Both the position numbers and the translations under genes were made by a program. DNA of 64,000 bases from Pocillopora verrucosa (Eukaryota; Cnidaria; Anthozoa; Scleractinia; Pocilloporidae): NCBI RefSeq assembly GCF_036669915.1, contig NC_089320.1, positions 14,278,787-14,342,786 on the forward strand, read 5' to 3'. The notes beneath the pieces were generated by a model. The model searched no databases. It was not told the origin of the DNA and worked only from the letters and a program-made list of their open reading frames with translations. Position 1 is the stretch's first letter. Each line of letters starts with the position of its first letter. Below are positions 1-12,257 of the stretch, piece by piece.

Positions 1-599
1 AAATTTGAATATTTCAAGCAAATAATTAACAATGTACTTTAAAAAAATAAAATAAACCTTATCAATCCTATTAAAGACGAATTTTAATTTACCTTGACTT
101 TTCGTATGTAGTTCTTTCTAGAATGCCTTTTTCCCCTGAAGTTGAAGTTAAGATAATCATGATGTTTTGACTAAGAAGAGAAACCGCAAATAGAAATCAT
201 CGACTCTATTAAAAACAATTATTGATACTAAGATGGTTGTTTCCCCTTTTAGTTGGAGAGTGGTAAACCGCTTTTAAATTCTCATTTTTAATTCATTAAA
301 CCCCTTTTGAATGGGCCAAAACTGCTGAACCTTAATAAACCCAAACTCAGGGAATGAAAAACTGTTATTATTACCTCCTTTTGCGATGCTGTGACAACAT
401 TTTATGCGGATCAATTCTAGGTCACTACGATGAAAATTTAATCAATTGTTTGGGGTGAGACAGCACAAAGTATAACAAGTAGAAAAATTATTTAAACTTC
501 TGGCTGAACACAGCAAGAATCAACATGAAAGTGTTTCACTTTTTTTTCTCATTTCTTTTCCTTTTAATATATGCAATATAAAGCCCAGGTGTTGAAACG

Positions 600-790
600 A
601 AAGTATCCATCCATTCGTGGCTTCATTTACCAGTCACTCATTCACTAATTAATTCGCTTACTCACTCGCGCAAGCACTCACCTATTTCACTCATCTATCC
701 ATTCATTCTTTCATTTTTTTTTTTTCATTTATTCGTTCACTTGTCTTTACAGCTATTATTTATTCATGCATGCATTCATTTATCTGTTTC
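600..790. repeat. Degenerate CATT/CACT tetranucleotide tract (intron)
   Basis: A pyrimidine-rich run of short units such as CATT, CACT and CATC (for example cattcattctttcatt) ending next to the acceptor of the first SUEL exon. A related tract, introduced by the same phrase (tatccatccatt.gtggcttcat), lies at 1360-1480 before the second SUEL exon. The tract therefore belongs to a duplicated intron-exon unit and is not an isolated microsatellite. Confidence 0.7.
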
Positions 791-852
791 CTTGAAATAT
801 AATTCGCTCAGTGAGCTTTGTTTTGTTAACGTTATAATTTATCCCCTTTTAG

Positions 853-2343
853 GTGCGCTGTATCAAGTGAGCGCCTTCAAAACCAAACGCAGTTGCCAGG
901 ATGACACGATGAACCTACATTGCCCGGCCCCAAAGGTGCTGAAGATCTATTGTGCAACTTACCGTCAAACGAAAAGTGACAATTGCACAAGGAAATCTGA
1001 ATATTGTGCTCTTGATGATAAAAAAAAATTGACAAGTGAGCGTTGCGAAGGAAAAACGGCGTGCAATGTCACAGTAGATACGAGTACAATGGGAGATAAT
1101 TGTCCCGGCATGTTGACCCTTAAGTATCTGAAAGTCATGTATAGGTGTGGTAAGTAATGAATTATCACAATAAAACACCGATCAGTTTTTAAGGGTGAGA
1201 CAGTTTAAGTTAGAACCGTAGACATTACTTGTAAATCTTACTTTTGCTTTTAATAGATTAAGAAAAAATCAAAATGGTGGCGTTCCTGAATAATATTTTA
1301 AATAATTGCAAATCTATGCGTAAACGTATGTAATGTAAGGCCAAGGCTTTGTAAGGAAAGTATCCATCCATTTGTGGCTTCATTAATTCATTTGGTCACT
1401 CGCTCAAGCACTCAATCATTCACTCGTCCATACATTTATTATTCGTTCATGTATGTATTCACTTATTCATTTCTTTGAAATTTTTCTTGCTCAGGGGGCT
1501 TTTTATTTTTTTTAAAGTTCTAATTCATCTCTGTTTAGGACTGCCCATAGTTAATGATATGGATCCACGTAAGGACATCAAAATTAAATACATCTGCCAG
1601 GGCGACTCGATGTATTTAAGTTGCACGGCCTCAGAGGTGCTTAATATCATCCAGGCAAGATACGGGCGAGAGAAAAAAGATAAAAACAAAATTTGCATAG
1701 GGAGAAGGATGGATTATGTCAACACTGCTGAATATTGCGCCCCAGATGATAGGGAAGATTTTGTAAAAGGGCGTTGTGAAGGACGCACAAAGTGTAATTT
1801 CACAGTAGATACGAGTACCATGGGAGACAAGTGTCCGGGCATGTCGGTCCATAAGGATCTGAATGTCATGTATGGCTGCGGTAAGTAATAAATTTCCATG
1901 ATAAATCTCCAAAATATCATGATTTGCTTTACATCCTATCTTGCGTCTATTTGATCTGTTCTTTGAGATTATGGAAGAAATTCTGGCATTACAGAATTAT
2001 GATGAGCCGGTGAAGGGTCAGAGATGTAGCATTTCTTTTTCACTTGAAATTTTTAGTAGAGAAAGTATCACCTACACCACCTACGACCGTACCCCCTACC
2101 GCGTTCGCCGAAAACAAGTCTACAACGGTATTGACAAAACCTTCCTCACCCTCTGCACCCTTTAACTACGCAACCCAGTCCACGACGACTGAGATGAGCC
2201 CGAAGTATCCTGACGACAATGATGAAGAAGACGACTCCGCTGGTTATGGCTTTGTCATATATAATACTGGATACGGCAATCAGATCTCTCATGTAATGAC
2301 AGCCTTGCTGTTTGTTGTAAATTTTCATTTTCAACCTCTGTAA
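853..2343 (+). CDS. Two-domain SUEL lectin protein, GPI-anchored type (5' partial)
   Basis: Three exons are visible: 853-1149, 1539-1880 and 2060-2343 (or 2057, because the acceptor is a tandem AGTAG). Each internal junction is phase 1 and has consensus sites (ttttag/gt; tgtg/gtaagt). Exons 1 and 2 each encode a SUEL (galactose/L-rhamnose-binding lectin) domain with the expected Cys pattern. The sugar-site motif is ATYRQ in domain 1 and ARYGR in domain 2, and both share TVDTSTMGD plus CPGM. The canonical DPCxGTxKYLxVxYxC signature is altered to GD(N/K)CPGM...VMY(R/G)C, so sugar specificity may differ. Exon 3 encodes a Pro/Thr/Ser-rich stalk, an acidic patch (DDNDEEDD) and a short hydrophobic C-terminus, consistent with a GPI-attachment signal. 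The signal peptide exon is not in the window and probably lies upstream of base 1. Binding of cell-surface glycans outside the cell is inferred from the family. Confidence 0.8.
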
Positions 2344-2638
2344 TTATCAAGTCGCCAAGCAACCGCTGAATTCTACACTTGGAACTCTAAGCAAACGACA
2401 ATTAAACACGAACAAGCCTGACGACCAACAAATGGGGATATTAAGTCAACCAAACATTTGGCGCCCCTTTATTGTCTGTTTGGTGACTACGTTAAAAACA
2501 ATTCTTCGTGTATCGTGTATTACTTATTTCTAATATATAATTAATCAATCCAAGATAATTCTGATCTTAAGAAAAGGTTGAATATTACCTTCTGACAGAC
2601 ATCATTTCTTGAGCCGTGGTCGTAATCGCTTAAACTCC

Positions 2639-2776
2639 AGAGCCCAGTTGTTGAGAGGGTAGATAACGCAATCCAACGGATAAATTACAATCCAGTGGAT
2701 ACTGACCCAACAAACATACTGCACTATCTATTGGATAGAGATTCATCCAGTGGATAGCGTTATCCATCTCTGAACA
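2639..2776. mobile_element. MITE-like palindromic element, copy A
   Basis: About 138 bp of GGATA-rich sequence with internal inverted repeats. It opens with agcccagttgttgagagggt, ends with gcgttatccatctctgaac, and contains several (a)tccagtggata units on alternating strands. A second copy with the same order of motifs lies at 49559-49705, which shows this is a dispersed family. It has no coding capacity and is probably a non-autonomous DNA transposon. Confidence 0.65.
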
Positions 2777-3516
2777 AAAGGTTACAGATTTTTAAAACAA
2801 TAGGAATTTCCAAGAGAAAAAGTGTCATGCAGTTTTAAGTGATTTTATTGTCCTTTAAAATTCAATTGCACTCCTGGGTCTTTCAAAGGTCTTTTGGTTT
2901 ACATGTCGATAGGAGTAGTAAGGCGTGGCTCAGCATTTTTAGCCACATGTCAGTTAACGAAAATATTGCTATATTGCAGGATGGTCAAAAGAAAAAATCA
3001 GCCTTCATCCATCCTTTGATATCAATTGATAAATTAATGAATAATTACTCCAGAAAGAAATAGAAATAAAAATACTGATTATGTCGGTCGCAAGTTGGAA
3101 ACGGAATAAATGATTCGTTCGGAAAGACACGACAAGACAACGCTCTTTTCGCATGAGTCAATTGAATAAAATTATAATATTTGTTTTTATTTTACATTAT
3201 GGTTGACTGATTAAAAAGGTTTTTATTAGTATCTAGATAGTTTTGTTACTTTGTGAATTAGGGAGTTGAATGAAACAGAGGTTTTCTTGTTAGCTCCCCC
3301 GTACATTTTAAGTTTCAGGCGGCAGAGAGTGAGACAAGAAAAGAAGGGAAAAGTAAATAAAACAGCAACATCAACAACAATAAAGAAGAATTAAAAGATA
3401 AAATAAAAGAAACAGTTAGGAGAAAAGTCAGTTGAACTGTAATAATTTTAAAGGAAGCGGCTTAATTTCCTCTTGTTCTGACAGCAGATAATGTTTCACT
3501 TGCCTTGGAAATTAAA

Positions 3517-3783
3517 TTACACTTGCGTTTTTGAAGAGGGTGGAAGGTCATTCCAAATACCGATTGCCATGAAAGAAATGTATTGTTTACCCACATTAGT
3601 TCGCACTTCAGGCTAGTAAAGATTCTGTCTGGCTGCCTAGCTTGTGTGGCAGCCATGAATATTACTAGCATGTCGGAACATGTCAAATGCTTTGTTAAAA
3701 GGGCTTAAATGCAAGAATTTTTCCACAGAAAGTCGATAAACATTTTCTATTGTTAAGAGGCCTAATAAATTAATTAGAGTTTG
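3517..3783 (-). pseudogene. LINE reverse transcriptase C-terminal remnant
   Basis: On the minus strand, one frame over about 267 bp reads like the region after the reverse transcriptase domain in L2/CR1-type non-LTR retrotransposons. It has a helical stretch, then FDMFRHASNIHG, then VRTNVGKQYISFMAIGIWNDLP, which matches the family pattern of a G-K/Y-F/S run ending in IWN-x-LP. Two in-frame TAG codons (complements of 3637-3639 and 3613-3615) interrupt it, and nothing upstream encodes the polymerase core. It is a dead fragment. The clade assignment is an inference from motif shape only. Confidence 0.65.
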
Positions 3784-4096
3784 GGAACTACCTCTTTATT
3801 TAAAAGTTTTAGAAGATTTTTTAGAAAAATACTGAAGTTGAAACAATACTGGATGGTCATCCAACCTGCCTCCTTTACTCAAATTTCTTACCTTTGACTA
3901 AAATAGGCGAGCAAGATGATTTGGGTGGATCCTATTGTTAAATGTGTTAAGTGAGTTCAGCTTCTCTCAGTTATAGATATTATAGAGATATTACAAATCT
4001 CCGCTTAAAATATATTGAGCAGAACATATCCAATAAGAGCATGCACACCAAGTGGCTCGTGAAATATTGACAAGTACCTTTACGAGGCTAAGAGAC

Positions 4097-4098
<2 letters not shown>

Positions 4099-4127
<29 letters not shown>
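4099..4127. repeat. (CAA)n microsatellite
   Basis: A perfect caa trinucleotide run of about nine units. Confidence 0.9.
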
Positions 4128-7100
4128 AAGCTCACGTTGAAAAATGTGTAATTCAAAACAACAATTCACTTTTTGGAGCTTCTAAAAGACTGAAGTACTC
4201 CACATTTGCTTTCCAGCTACCACCCTAACATGGCTAAAAAGTCAACTTAAATTGTTGTTTGCACAGATAAAGAATTCTTCTTGTGAAATACAGTCAAAAG
4301 TATTTTATACAACCACGGACTGATCGATTAGCCTCGAGAACACCAGGGAAATTACTCTTAACTTAAGTTAATATACTAAGTGCTGGCCATCAACTCACGA
4401 GAACAGTGAAACAACCAGTTTAAGATAAATAAACGTATTAATTATATTACGGGTAAATTGCACTTTCGGCTCAAGAATACGATGTAGAATTTGAATCTTA
4501 AATCGCATGATCATTTGTCAATGCTATCTTAATGGTGTAATAAAAATGCAAATGTATGTTCAGCCGAGTTCAGCCGTTGCGATTAAATATTTAACAGCCA
4601 AATAGAGGTTAATGTATCATTTCCACCGACGTTAGAAATCGAAGCGAGCTGAAAGCTATAGGAATCAAAAGATGTTTTTTTTCTACAGGATGCTACCACC
4701 GCCTGAATTCATGGATCCAATCTTGTAGCTCCCAAGGCTATAAGCGGAATCCTGTTATCAACGTGCCTTGTTTTCATACTAACCACAATGAACTTCAAAC
4801 GCCTATAAGTATAAAAAATTATGTGAGTCTCTTAGTTTCTGAGATTGGAGAGTCTAAGGTTAAGTCTATAATTTCATGAGAGATGTTGCACTAGATTCAG
4901 AGATCAAAACTTACTCTATCTCGGCCGAAGGAAATTCTAACTGACGGTTTTTAAGAAATTTATTTAACTGCAGATTGAGAGTGGATATAGTCTATGCAAA
5001 TTTTCGGTATAAATATCCTGCATTTAGGAACTTCCCTTTTCAGCTCACACTCTGGGTTCAGCAAGAATCGGAATACGAGGAAAGTTTCTAACTGACCCCT
5101 CCAACCATTAACCTTCCCTCTCTCCGTCTCCTTCCCTTTCGAAAAAGACAACAACTACCCACTCGCAAGTCGTGGGAAACAACATTGTTGAAAGTCGATA
5201 GAATTTATGATTTATTATTTTCTTTGTTCATTTTTCAAAAAGCTCTGAGAGAATTTGGTTAATTAATTGAATATTTTTTGTACTCATCTTCAAACCCTTT
5301 TGTCGCGTCAGTGGTTTAACCTCTATCCTCCCATTAAAGTGACAAAAATAGCTAATTAAAGGGGGATCGATATTTAATATAGGTTAACTGTCACAAGCGA
5401 GGGAACGCGCGTATGATCGAAGTAACAATCAATTTTAATCTTGTGTCTGACTGGTTAAGAAGGCAGCACCAGTTTAATTTCTAGGGTGTATAAATTTTTG
5501 TATCTAGAAATCAAATGATGGTTGAAAAATAATGGTTTCCCAGAATTTAGGATGCAAAGACAACACGGAGTCTTTTCCCGCAACCGAAAAATACCGTTTA
5601 AAATCGACTGCAAAAGTACAGATCTGCTTAAGCCATTCAATTTTCGACCGAAAAGCTTATGCAGTCATTCCCTATTTTACTTTTCGTCCGCTAATCACAA
5701 CCAATTTAAAGCAGGAACCAATTACCGCGATCGGTAGGAGAAATGTTGTGGAAGAGAGAGGCAACGAGAGACAACATGTACAATTCTGTCTTTAGGGAGA
5801 CAAATCCCACAGTCCGTTAATTTTCGTGCTCATTCTTGTTCATCACTTTCCTGCGTAAAGCCCTTTCGAAAATGCTCTCTCGTCTTGTTTAAGCCGCAAT
5901 ATTACCATTATAAAAGGAAAAATTTGAAAAAAGTCGAAATCAGTATCTTTTTTTCAGTTTTCAGAAAAAAACATTCCCCTTATAACGAAAGCACACTAAC
6001 AAGACCACCCATCGGCTTTCGAGCAGACTCTGCTAACTTCTCGCTGTCGTTGGTTCAACGTCAAGGACGTGCGGGAGTGGGCGTTCTACACTAGTGGGTA
6101 CACAATGGTAGTCAGCACAATAGCTCCCAAAATGAAAGAGTTCGTCCCAAGCCTTGTAAGCATCATATATCGCTATCAAAATACTACTTTCAAGAGTAAT
6201 ACAGCGTGTTCTAAAGGACAGTTTTGTTGAAAATTATAGTTAAGTCTTGGCTTACAATCTTAGCAAAATTTCGAATGAGACTCTGATGTCATTTCTCTTG
6301 CGTCAAAGATAATCTACGATTGCTTTCTATTATGTTCATGAGTCCTTCATCGAGTTCCTTAAAAATTCCTAGCTTTGTAAATGTTGAACTGTCCATTTTG
6401 TGACTCGCGAACCATGATGATTCAGAGCCATATTGTACTTGTATCATAGTAATTGCTAAGTGACGAGAGGGGACATTTTTTTAAAATTTCATTTGCCTCG
6501 AAAAATGATTTCTCAGGGAGTTACAACTAACAAGATAATTGATAAATAAAGTGACAAGTGGAACGCGATGAATGACTGAAATATGAAGCGAGTGACAAGC
6601 TACGCCATTCATAACAGCAAAACAAGAAAATAGGAAATATACTTCGAGTGAGCTTTGGAGTACTCATCAAGAAAAACGAAATTTGGACAAGAAGATTTTT
6701 GTTATAAAATACAGCCCTTTCCCAAATGTTTGCGTGTCAATTAAGGCAGCAGACAAACCCTTTTAAATGCGTGGCTTTTTTTCTTATGTAGCTAATTGTA
6801 TCGTTAATTCATGATATTTAGTAATCCAAGCCTTCTCCAAGTCTTGGTCACAAAAAATCTGAGGATAAGTCCTTAAGAAATCTCTTGTACCTAAACGTGT
6901 TTGTCGACGAGAGTTGTTCAAATCGTACGTATCGCACTAATCATGATCGAATGATCTGCAAGTTCTACAACTAAGATATCAAAACAGCCCATTTACTTAA
7001 TGAGCTGTTTGATGGTTTCATCCTTAATCGTGGAGTGCTGATTTTCAATTGGCCGGTCTAAAGCTTGATTGAGCTAAAAACGGATACCAATGTAAATAGC

Positions 7101-8176
7101 ATGATGAGCAAGTTCCAAAAGAAGAGTCAGTCTAGACAATTACCATAAAGCACTGTTCAATGTCTTTTTATTTAGTTGTAGAATCATTATGGTGACTTGC
7201 TTAAAGATGGACTAAGCTCGAAACGAGCACCTCAACGAACCGAAGGAAACAGCATCTTGGCAGGTCTCCACGGGTAAAAGTTAAGGAGATTCACAAAATT
7301 TATTCAAGCTTTTAGGCCATTGGCTGACCCTTAGACTTGCCGCGCATAAATGAGTAGTTTCGTGAGTTAACCTGCTGTATCAAAAAGCACTCTACGGAGA
7401 AAGTCAATGTTTTCATCGTTAAATTAACGCCTACTTCTCTACTTATAACAACAAATACGCATTAGCTCGCAACATCTCAACACTGTTAATGTCAATAAAT
7501 TTCGTAAACAAAAAACTTTTAAATGCTCCTGGCCGAGATTGTGCATGTTTTTTCGTGATAATCGAATGAACAATTATGGCAGATCATTATTGATTGAAAC
7601 CTATAGTAAATGAAATTTGATGTCCCAAAAAATTTTACATCTTACCTGTAAAGCTGGGCTGAAGTCCTGTTTAAGGATGTTTTAGTAAATAAATAATGTT
7701 AAAAAGGTAGACAACTCGCTGCTTTGGAAATAAATGAGCCAGAAAGGAAAGACAATTTAATTTAGTTATTTTGTTTGATTTAAAATTCCGTTAACATATT
7801 TTCACAGATGTGCTGGAAACGACGAGCTCGCACCTAAGGTGAGTGTCGCAGAAATTTGAAGTTGTTATGAATTTTAGTTATTCTCGGTGAATCGAAGCTG
7901 CCGTTTATGTTCGAGACAACGCGAAACTTTGATTACGCAAAAACCAGTTTAATTGTTGACACATGCGAGGGTGCCCCGATTTTGATATATAATTCATAAG
8001 ATATTAATTGGAGATTTAGCGACCAGAAAAACGTAACATTTTTGTTATTACCGTCCATTCGTACTTCAGGTCGTATCGTTCCTATCAACCTCGGTTCACT
8101 GGAGCTTAAGTTGTTAACAGGAGTGTAACGCATCGAATTCGTAAAGGCAGTCGTTCATAATCACTTACTTTCAAAT

Positions 8177-11100
8177 ATGTCGGCTGGGCGGTGCTGGATT
8201 TTCCTGATATCCTTAGCTTCCACTGTTACCGGCTTTACCGAAGTAAGAGCAGGTAAGACCTTTGTAGTGCTATAGATCGAAACAAATAAAAAGGAAGTTT
8301 TAAGACTACTAGGAAACTTTCTGTTTAGGACGATAACATCGTGTTTTGAGGCTGAAAATTGTACCTTATCTATGATGCTTCTAGATATTTTGTGTAGAGA
8401 AAAAGTGACTTATATAGATAACTAAATATAAATATTTATACCAAGTTTATGGCCGAAAATGTATGGTTCATTCCTTCGAATTTGCAGCTTATTGTTTTAA
8501 GTTGTGATCAATCAGTCTATTCCGGAAAACAAAGCTGAAATTCTAACAAATGAAAAATACTTCCTTCAAAAAGCCGATGAAAAAAGGAAAATTCCATGAG
8601 ATTCAACCCTGTTCGAAAGATAATTGGCATTTTCATTTGTAAACGTTAGATAAATTCTAATCATGATATTTACATAATCCTTACGGTTCTATTTTAATAT
8701 TACTTATCTACCTTCTAATCACCCAACAAAACATTTCAGGCAAGATTTAAATGAAAAGAAGAACTTTGATATTTGTATGTTTGTATCGCTTGTCTGTTTG
8801 GTGTGCACGCGTTCGTAACAGACTTCGAATGTCATCTGACAATTTTTTTCGAAACGGATCGGAGAAAAGGAAAGATATGAAGCCAGTTCCTTTAGCTTAA
8901 ATGCTTCAAAGAGATAAACAAAGTTAATCCTTTTGAGGTTCTCTTTAAAAATTTGAATGTAAATTTGCGAGAGAACTTCTACCAAACGAAATGACAACAG
9001 TAGTTAATTGCTTTCAATTTTTAATGTTTACAGGAATTTTCCTTTAAACCAAGATTATTCTCAAACTAATCCTAGATTTTTTGTATCTATAAATGAATAT
9101 ATTTTTTGAATAGGTTTTCTAAAATTTTCAATGAAACCATATTTCCCACCTTGCAATGAACGAAAAAGTTATTGACAGGAAAACAAGTATTTAACAGTGA
9201 ATTATCTGTATAAACCGCAAAAGGGATTTAACACCTTGTTCGAAAAGCTCGAACGCGCCAGATCCCTCGGTGGACGCCAAATTCAAAGACGTATTTTGGA
9301 AGTGTCATATATTTTTACTGAAAAAGAAGACGCTGTGCACGCAAGGCAAATATTTCTTGTCAAGCTTTCCCTCGAAAAGCATAGATTGAAAAAAATAAAA
9401 ATTTTTTTATGAAAATTTCCTTCGTTTGAAAAAAGGACCAACCAGAAATTGAACACAGACATTTCCAATTAAAAAAAGCTTACAGCTGGCTAGTTTAGAT
9501 TGTGTAAACGATTCTGGAAATTATCAAGGAAACTGAACAGGGTGTAACGGAAATTCTGCTTCGTTAAGATTTTCTCTTGTGACAGTCTCCCCACAAGTCT
9601 CACGTCATGGGAAACTCAGTAGAGTTGTACGGCTGAACCATCTAAAATATTTTGTATCAACTGAAGTACAGAATTAGCGAAGTACTTTTGTCTCCATGAC
9701 AAGTATAGTTTCGTGTGTTGTGAAAAGGACTAAAAAAAACCAATTGTTTAAAAGACAAAAATTTTGTTAACTTTCTCATGAAAGGAAATTGCCTTTTGTC
9801 GATTTTTTTTATACATTAAAGGTCATTGCTTTATATAGAGAGTTGCATATAACATTCAAATAATCATACAAAATGACAAGTGGAAAGCTGTAAATGAATG
9901 AGTAAATGAAGCAATAAACAGAGCAGTTTGTAGGAATGCTTATTAATGATAATGATATTAAGCTCTGACGAAGGGCTAACGCTCGAAACGTCCGATCTGA
10001 AACTCTTTACGGTGGCTAACTTACGTTAACAACTCAGTTGATAATACTAAATTACCCTTTTATTCTCTCCCATTCACGCAGCACCACAGTTTCTTTGGAA
10101 ACTTAAACCTTTGATAATTATAATGGCCGAGTTTTAAGTACTAAATAAGGAGAAGTCTTCATTGCATGAAAAATCAGTAAACTCGTCCTTCTCCCTTAAG
10201 ATGTTTAGTACCAATTCATTGAAATCTAACTTGTAGAAATAGACCGAAGAATTGTCCGCTCAAAGTACGTCTGCGAAAATGACGTCATGCACTTGAACTG
10301 CTCACCTAAAGTTCTTCGGATTGAGGGTGCTGACTTTGGTGAATCATTGGATAGTATATGTACCAAAGGAGAAGTGTCAAGTCAGCGGTGTAAGCTATTA
10401 GAGGTGACTAACATATTGAAGCCCGCATGTGACAACAAGAAAAACTGTTGGATCACAGTATTGGACAACATATTTGGCGATCCTTGCAAAGGGGTGAACG
10501 TCTCTAAACAAAGGAGTTCATCTGCTTATCTCAACGTCTTGTTTGCTTGTGGTAAGCAAATTTCACCTTTGTCATTGCCATGGGTGGACCTAGAGCGGGA
10601 GATAGGGAGCCTTAGCTCTTCGTTTTTTGATAAGAAAATGATATTTTCAGCGTCATTGTGCAGTCGCATCATTTATTGTAGGCATAGGGCCAACATGACT
10701 CACTCCCCTTCATACATTTTCGTTGTTCTCTGTCCTTGATCAAAGGTAATTGCTTATTAACGTACGTCTTTGTGATTTAGATACCCCTTATTTCTATGAT
10801 GTCTCGTTTAAAGACCTTTACCCTTTTTTGTTATCCTTCTACTCATGTTTTTCATTTATATTAGCTTCGATAACTCAGTTATAACCCTCTTATTCTAAAA
10901 ATCCCCTTAGTAAAACCAGTGAGCAGTGGGAAGTCAACAACAAGTACAACCTTCATTTCAACTGCTGAGAACAATTCTATCATCGCCACTAACTCCACTG
11001 CCTCAATAACCTTCATTTCAACTGCTGGGAACAATTCTATCAACGCCACTAACTCCACTGCTCCACCGATGAAAAGTACCGCGACGGCTAACAACACTCA

Positions 11101-11281
11101 AACGCTGCCCTTAACAACAACAAAGCCAAACACGAAGTCAGACAAAGAAATACCTGTATTTGATCCAAGCATGTCAGTATATTTGGGAGCACTCTCAGGC
11201 TCTATGCATGTACCGAGTTTTTCTTCTTTGGGTTTACTTGCCTGGATTTCCATATTTGGTATAATCAACTCTTATTGCTGA
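8177..11281 (+). CDS. Single-domain SUEL lectin protein, GPI-anchored type
   Basis: Three exons: 8177-8252, 10237-10551 and 10911-11281 (762 nt, 253 aa), both junctions phase 1. Exon 1 starts at an ATG in a hydrophobic leader (MSAGRCWIFLISLAS...) and ends at ag/gtaaga, encoding a signal peptide. Exon 2 encodes one SUEL domain. The sugar-site motif is ADFGE rather than ANYGR, and the terminal motif GDPCKG is followed by an insertion of about ten residues before AYLNVLFAC. Exon 3 is a Ser/Thr/Asn-rich stalk with many N-glycosylation sequons and two near-identical STAxNNSI units, ending in a short hydrophobic segment (LGLLAWISIFGII) typical of GPI-anchor signals. The product is predicted to be a secreted, surface-tethered lectin-like protein. 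Loss of the YGR residues makes classical rhamnose/galactose binding uncertain. It lies in tandem with SUEL genes on both sides. Confidence 0.85.
9956..10110 (+). repeat. Dispersed repeat family, copy 1
   Basis: Contains ctgacgaagggctaacgctc, then ctctttacggtggc, an aactcagttgataa core and finally acgcagcaccacagtttct. The same string of motifs occurs in reverse orientation at 26855-27012 and 59086-59240, and partly at 60776-60870. It lies in intron 1 of the SUEL gene 8177-11281. The element class is not evident. Confidence 0.75.
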
Positions 11282-12119
11282 TACAAGTCAGACGTATTCA
11301 AACGTATTTAAACCCTCTTTCCCGCCGAAAAAATCATTAATGCAGATAATTTCAGACGTTTTTTGTCTCTCTAACAACTGATATGACGTGACAAAGAGAA
11401 TGAGGGCGTTCACCCCATGTAAGAATTGATCAGCCAGGCTAAACAATTACATTTGAATTGGCCTTAATGTGAATAGTTTTCCCTGATTTTTACATAGGGC
11501 CAATAATTCCATCTTGCGAATATTTCTGACAAATCACTGAGATCTTTACGAATAGATCTCATCTAGCCAGCCTACGCCAACCAGTTGCAACCGGTGTTCA
11601 GCGCCTTTTGCATCGTCCTAAGGGTTTGTGGCGTGTGGAGAGCCGTTTGCTGGCCTTTTTCGAGTGTCGTTTCCTCTATACGTAATCTAGTCAACACTAT
11701 AATTTACTCTAAACGCAGGTTGTCTCTCAGTTCGATGTGAATCATAGGCAAGAGGAGATACCTCGGCAATGGCTCATATCATGCTAAATAGTAGTTGTAA
11801 TCAAAGGTAATTACGCTGAAGATGTAATTCAGAAATGCTTGCTTTCGTGCAAATGCAAAATTTTTCTAGTTCTAGACCTGCGATCGTTCTCAATTGCCAG
11901 CTATTGCTATGAGGTAGAGGGAAAACCTCAAGGATTTCAGGTAAAAGTAGGTAAATTTTTTTGGTATAATGATCCAGGATGGTAATAAAGGTTTGTAGAA
12001 CACTGGAATCAAGACTCATATGTCATGTTTCAGCATTTTAAATCTAAACTTAAATTGTATCTCAATATTTAGTTGTATAGATTTTGATTTTTATTCTAAT
12101 TTTGTTTACTTATTTATTT

Positions 12120-12257
12120 TATTTTAAGGAAGTTTTTACATAGGGTTAACCTCCAAACTTCCTTTTCTAGAAGTACCTTTTTTTTTTCTTAGTTTTTAAT
12201 CTGTATATATAGTTTACCTCTAGAATAAATAAATAAAGTATATGTATGTATGTATGT
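12120..12257 (+). mobile_element. LINE-like 3' end with stem-loop and TATG tail
   Basis: A perfect 10-bp stem (aaggaagttt at 12126-12135 with aaacttcctt at 12155-12164) encloses a 19-nt loop. It is followed by a T-rich stretch, overlapping AATAAA motifs (aataaataaataaa) and a (TATG)n tail. This order is typical of the 3' UTR of some L2/CR1-type non-LTR retrotransposons. No RT coding sequence is recognisable directly upstream. The AATAAA motifs could also serve as a polyadenylation signal for the SUEL gene about 0.95 kb upstream. Confidence 0.5.

Larger units (their letters stand above)
2344..8176. other. Intergenic, no convincing gene
   Basis: Apart from the MITE-like element at 2639-2776, the LINE remnant at 3517-3783 and the CAA repeat at 4099-4127, I see no exon with family similarity or paired splice sites. 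Short open frames here (for example around 5532-5795) have no recognisable motif. The last few hundred bases should contain the promoter and 5' UTR of the SUEL gene starting at 8177. Confidence 0.5.

Noticed and set aside
525..581. ATG with a very hydrophobic leader (MKVFHFFFSFLFLLIYAI) as possible signal-peptide exon of the first SUEL gene
   Set aside because: It runs into a stop with no GT donor in the needed phase 1 before it, unlike the clear signal-peptide exons of the other two genes.
3462..3686. 74-codon minus frame over the LINE remnant
   Set aside because: The neighbouring frame carries the retrotransposon similarity, so this one is a shadow.
5532..5795. 87-codon open frame
   Set aside because: No recognisable domain, overlapping alternative frames, and no splice or promoter context.
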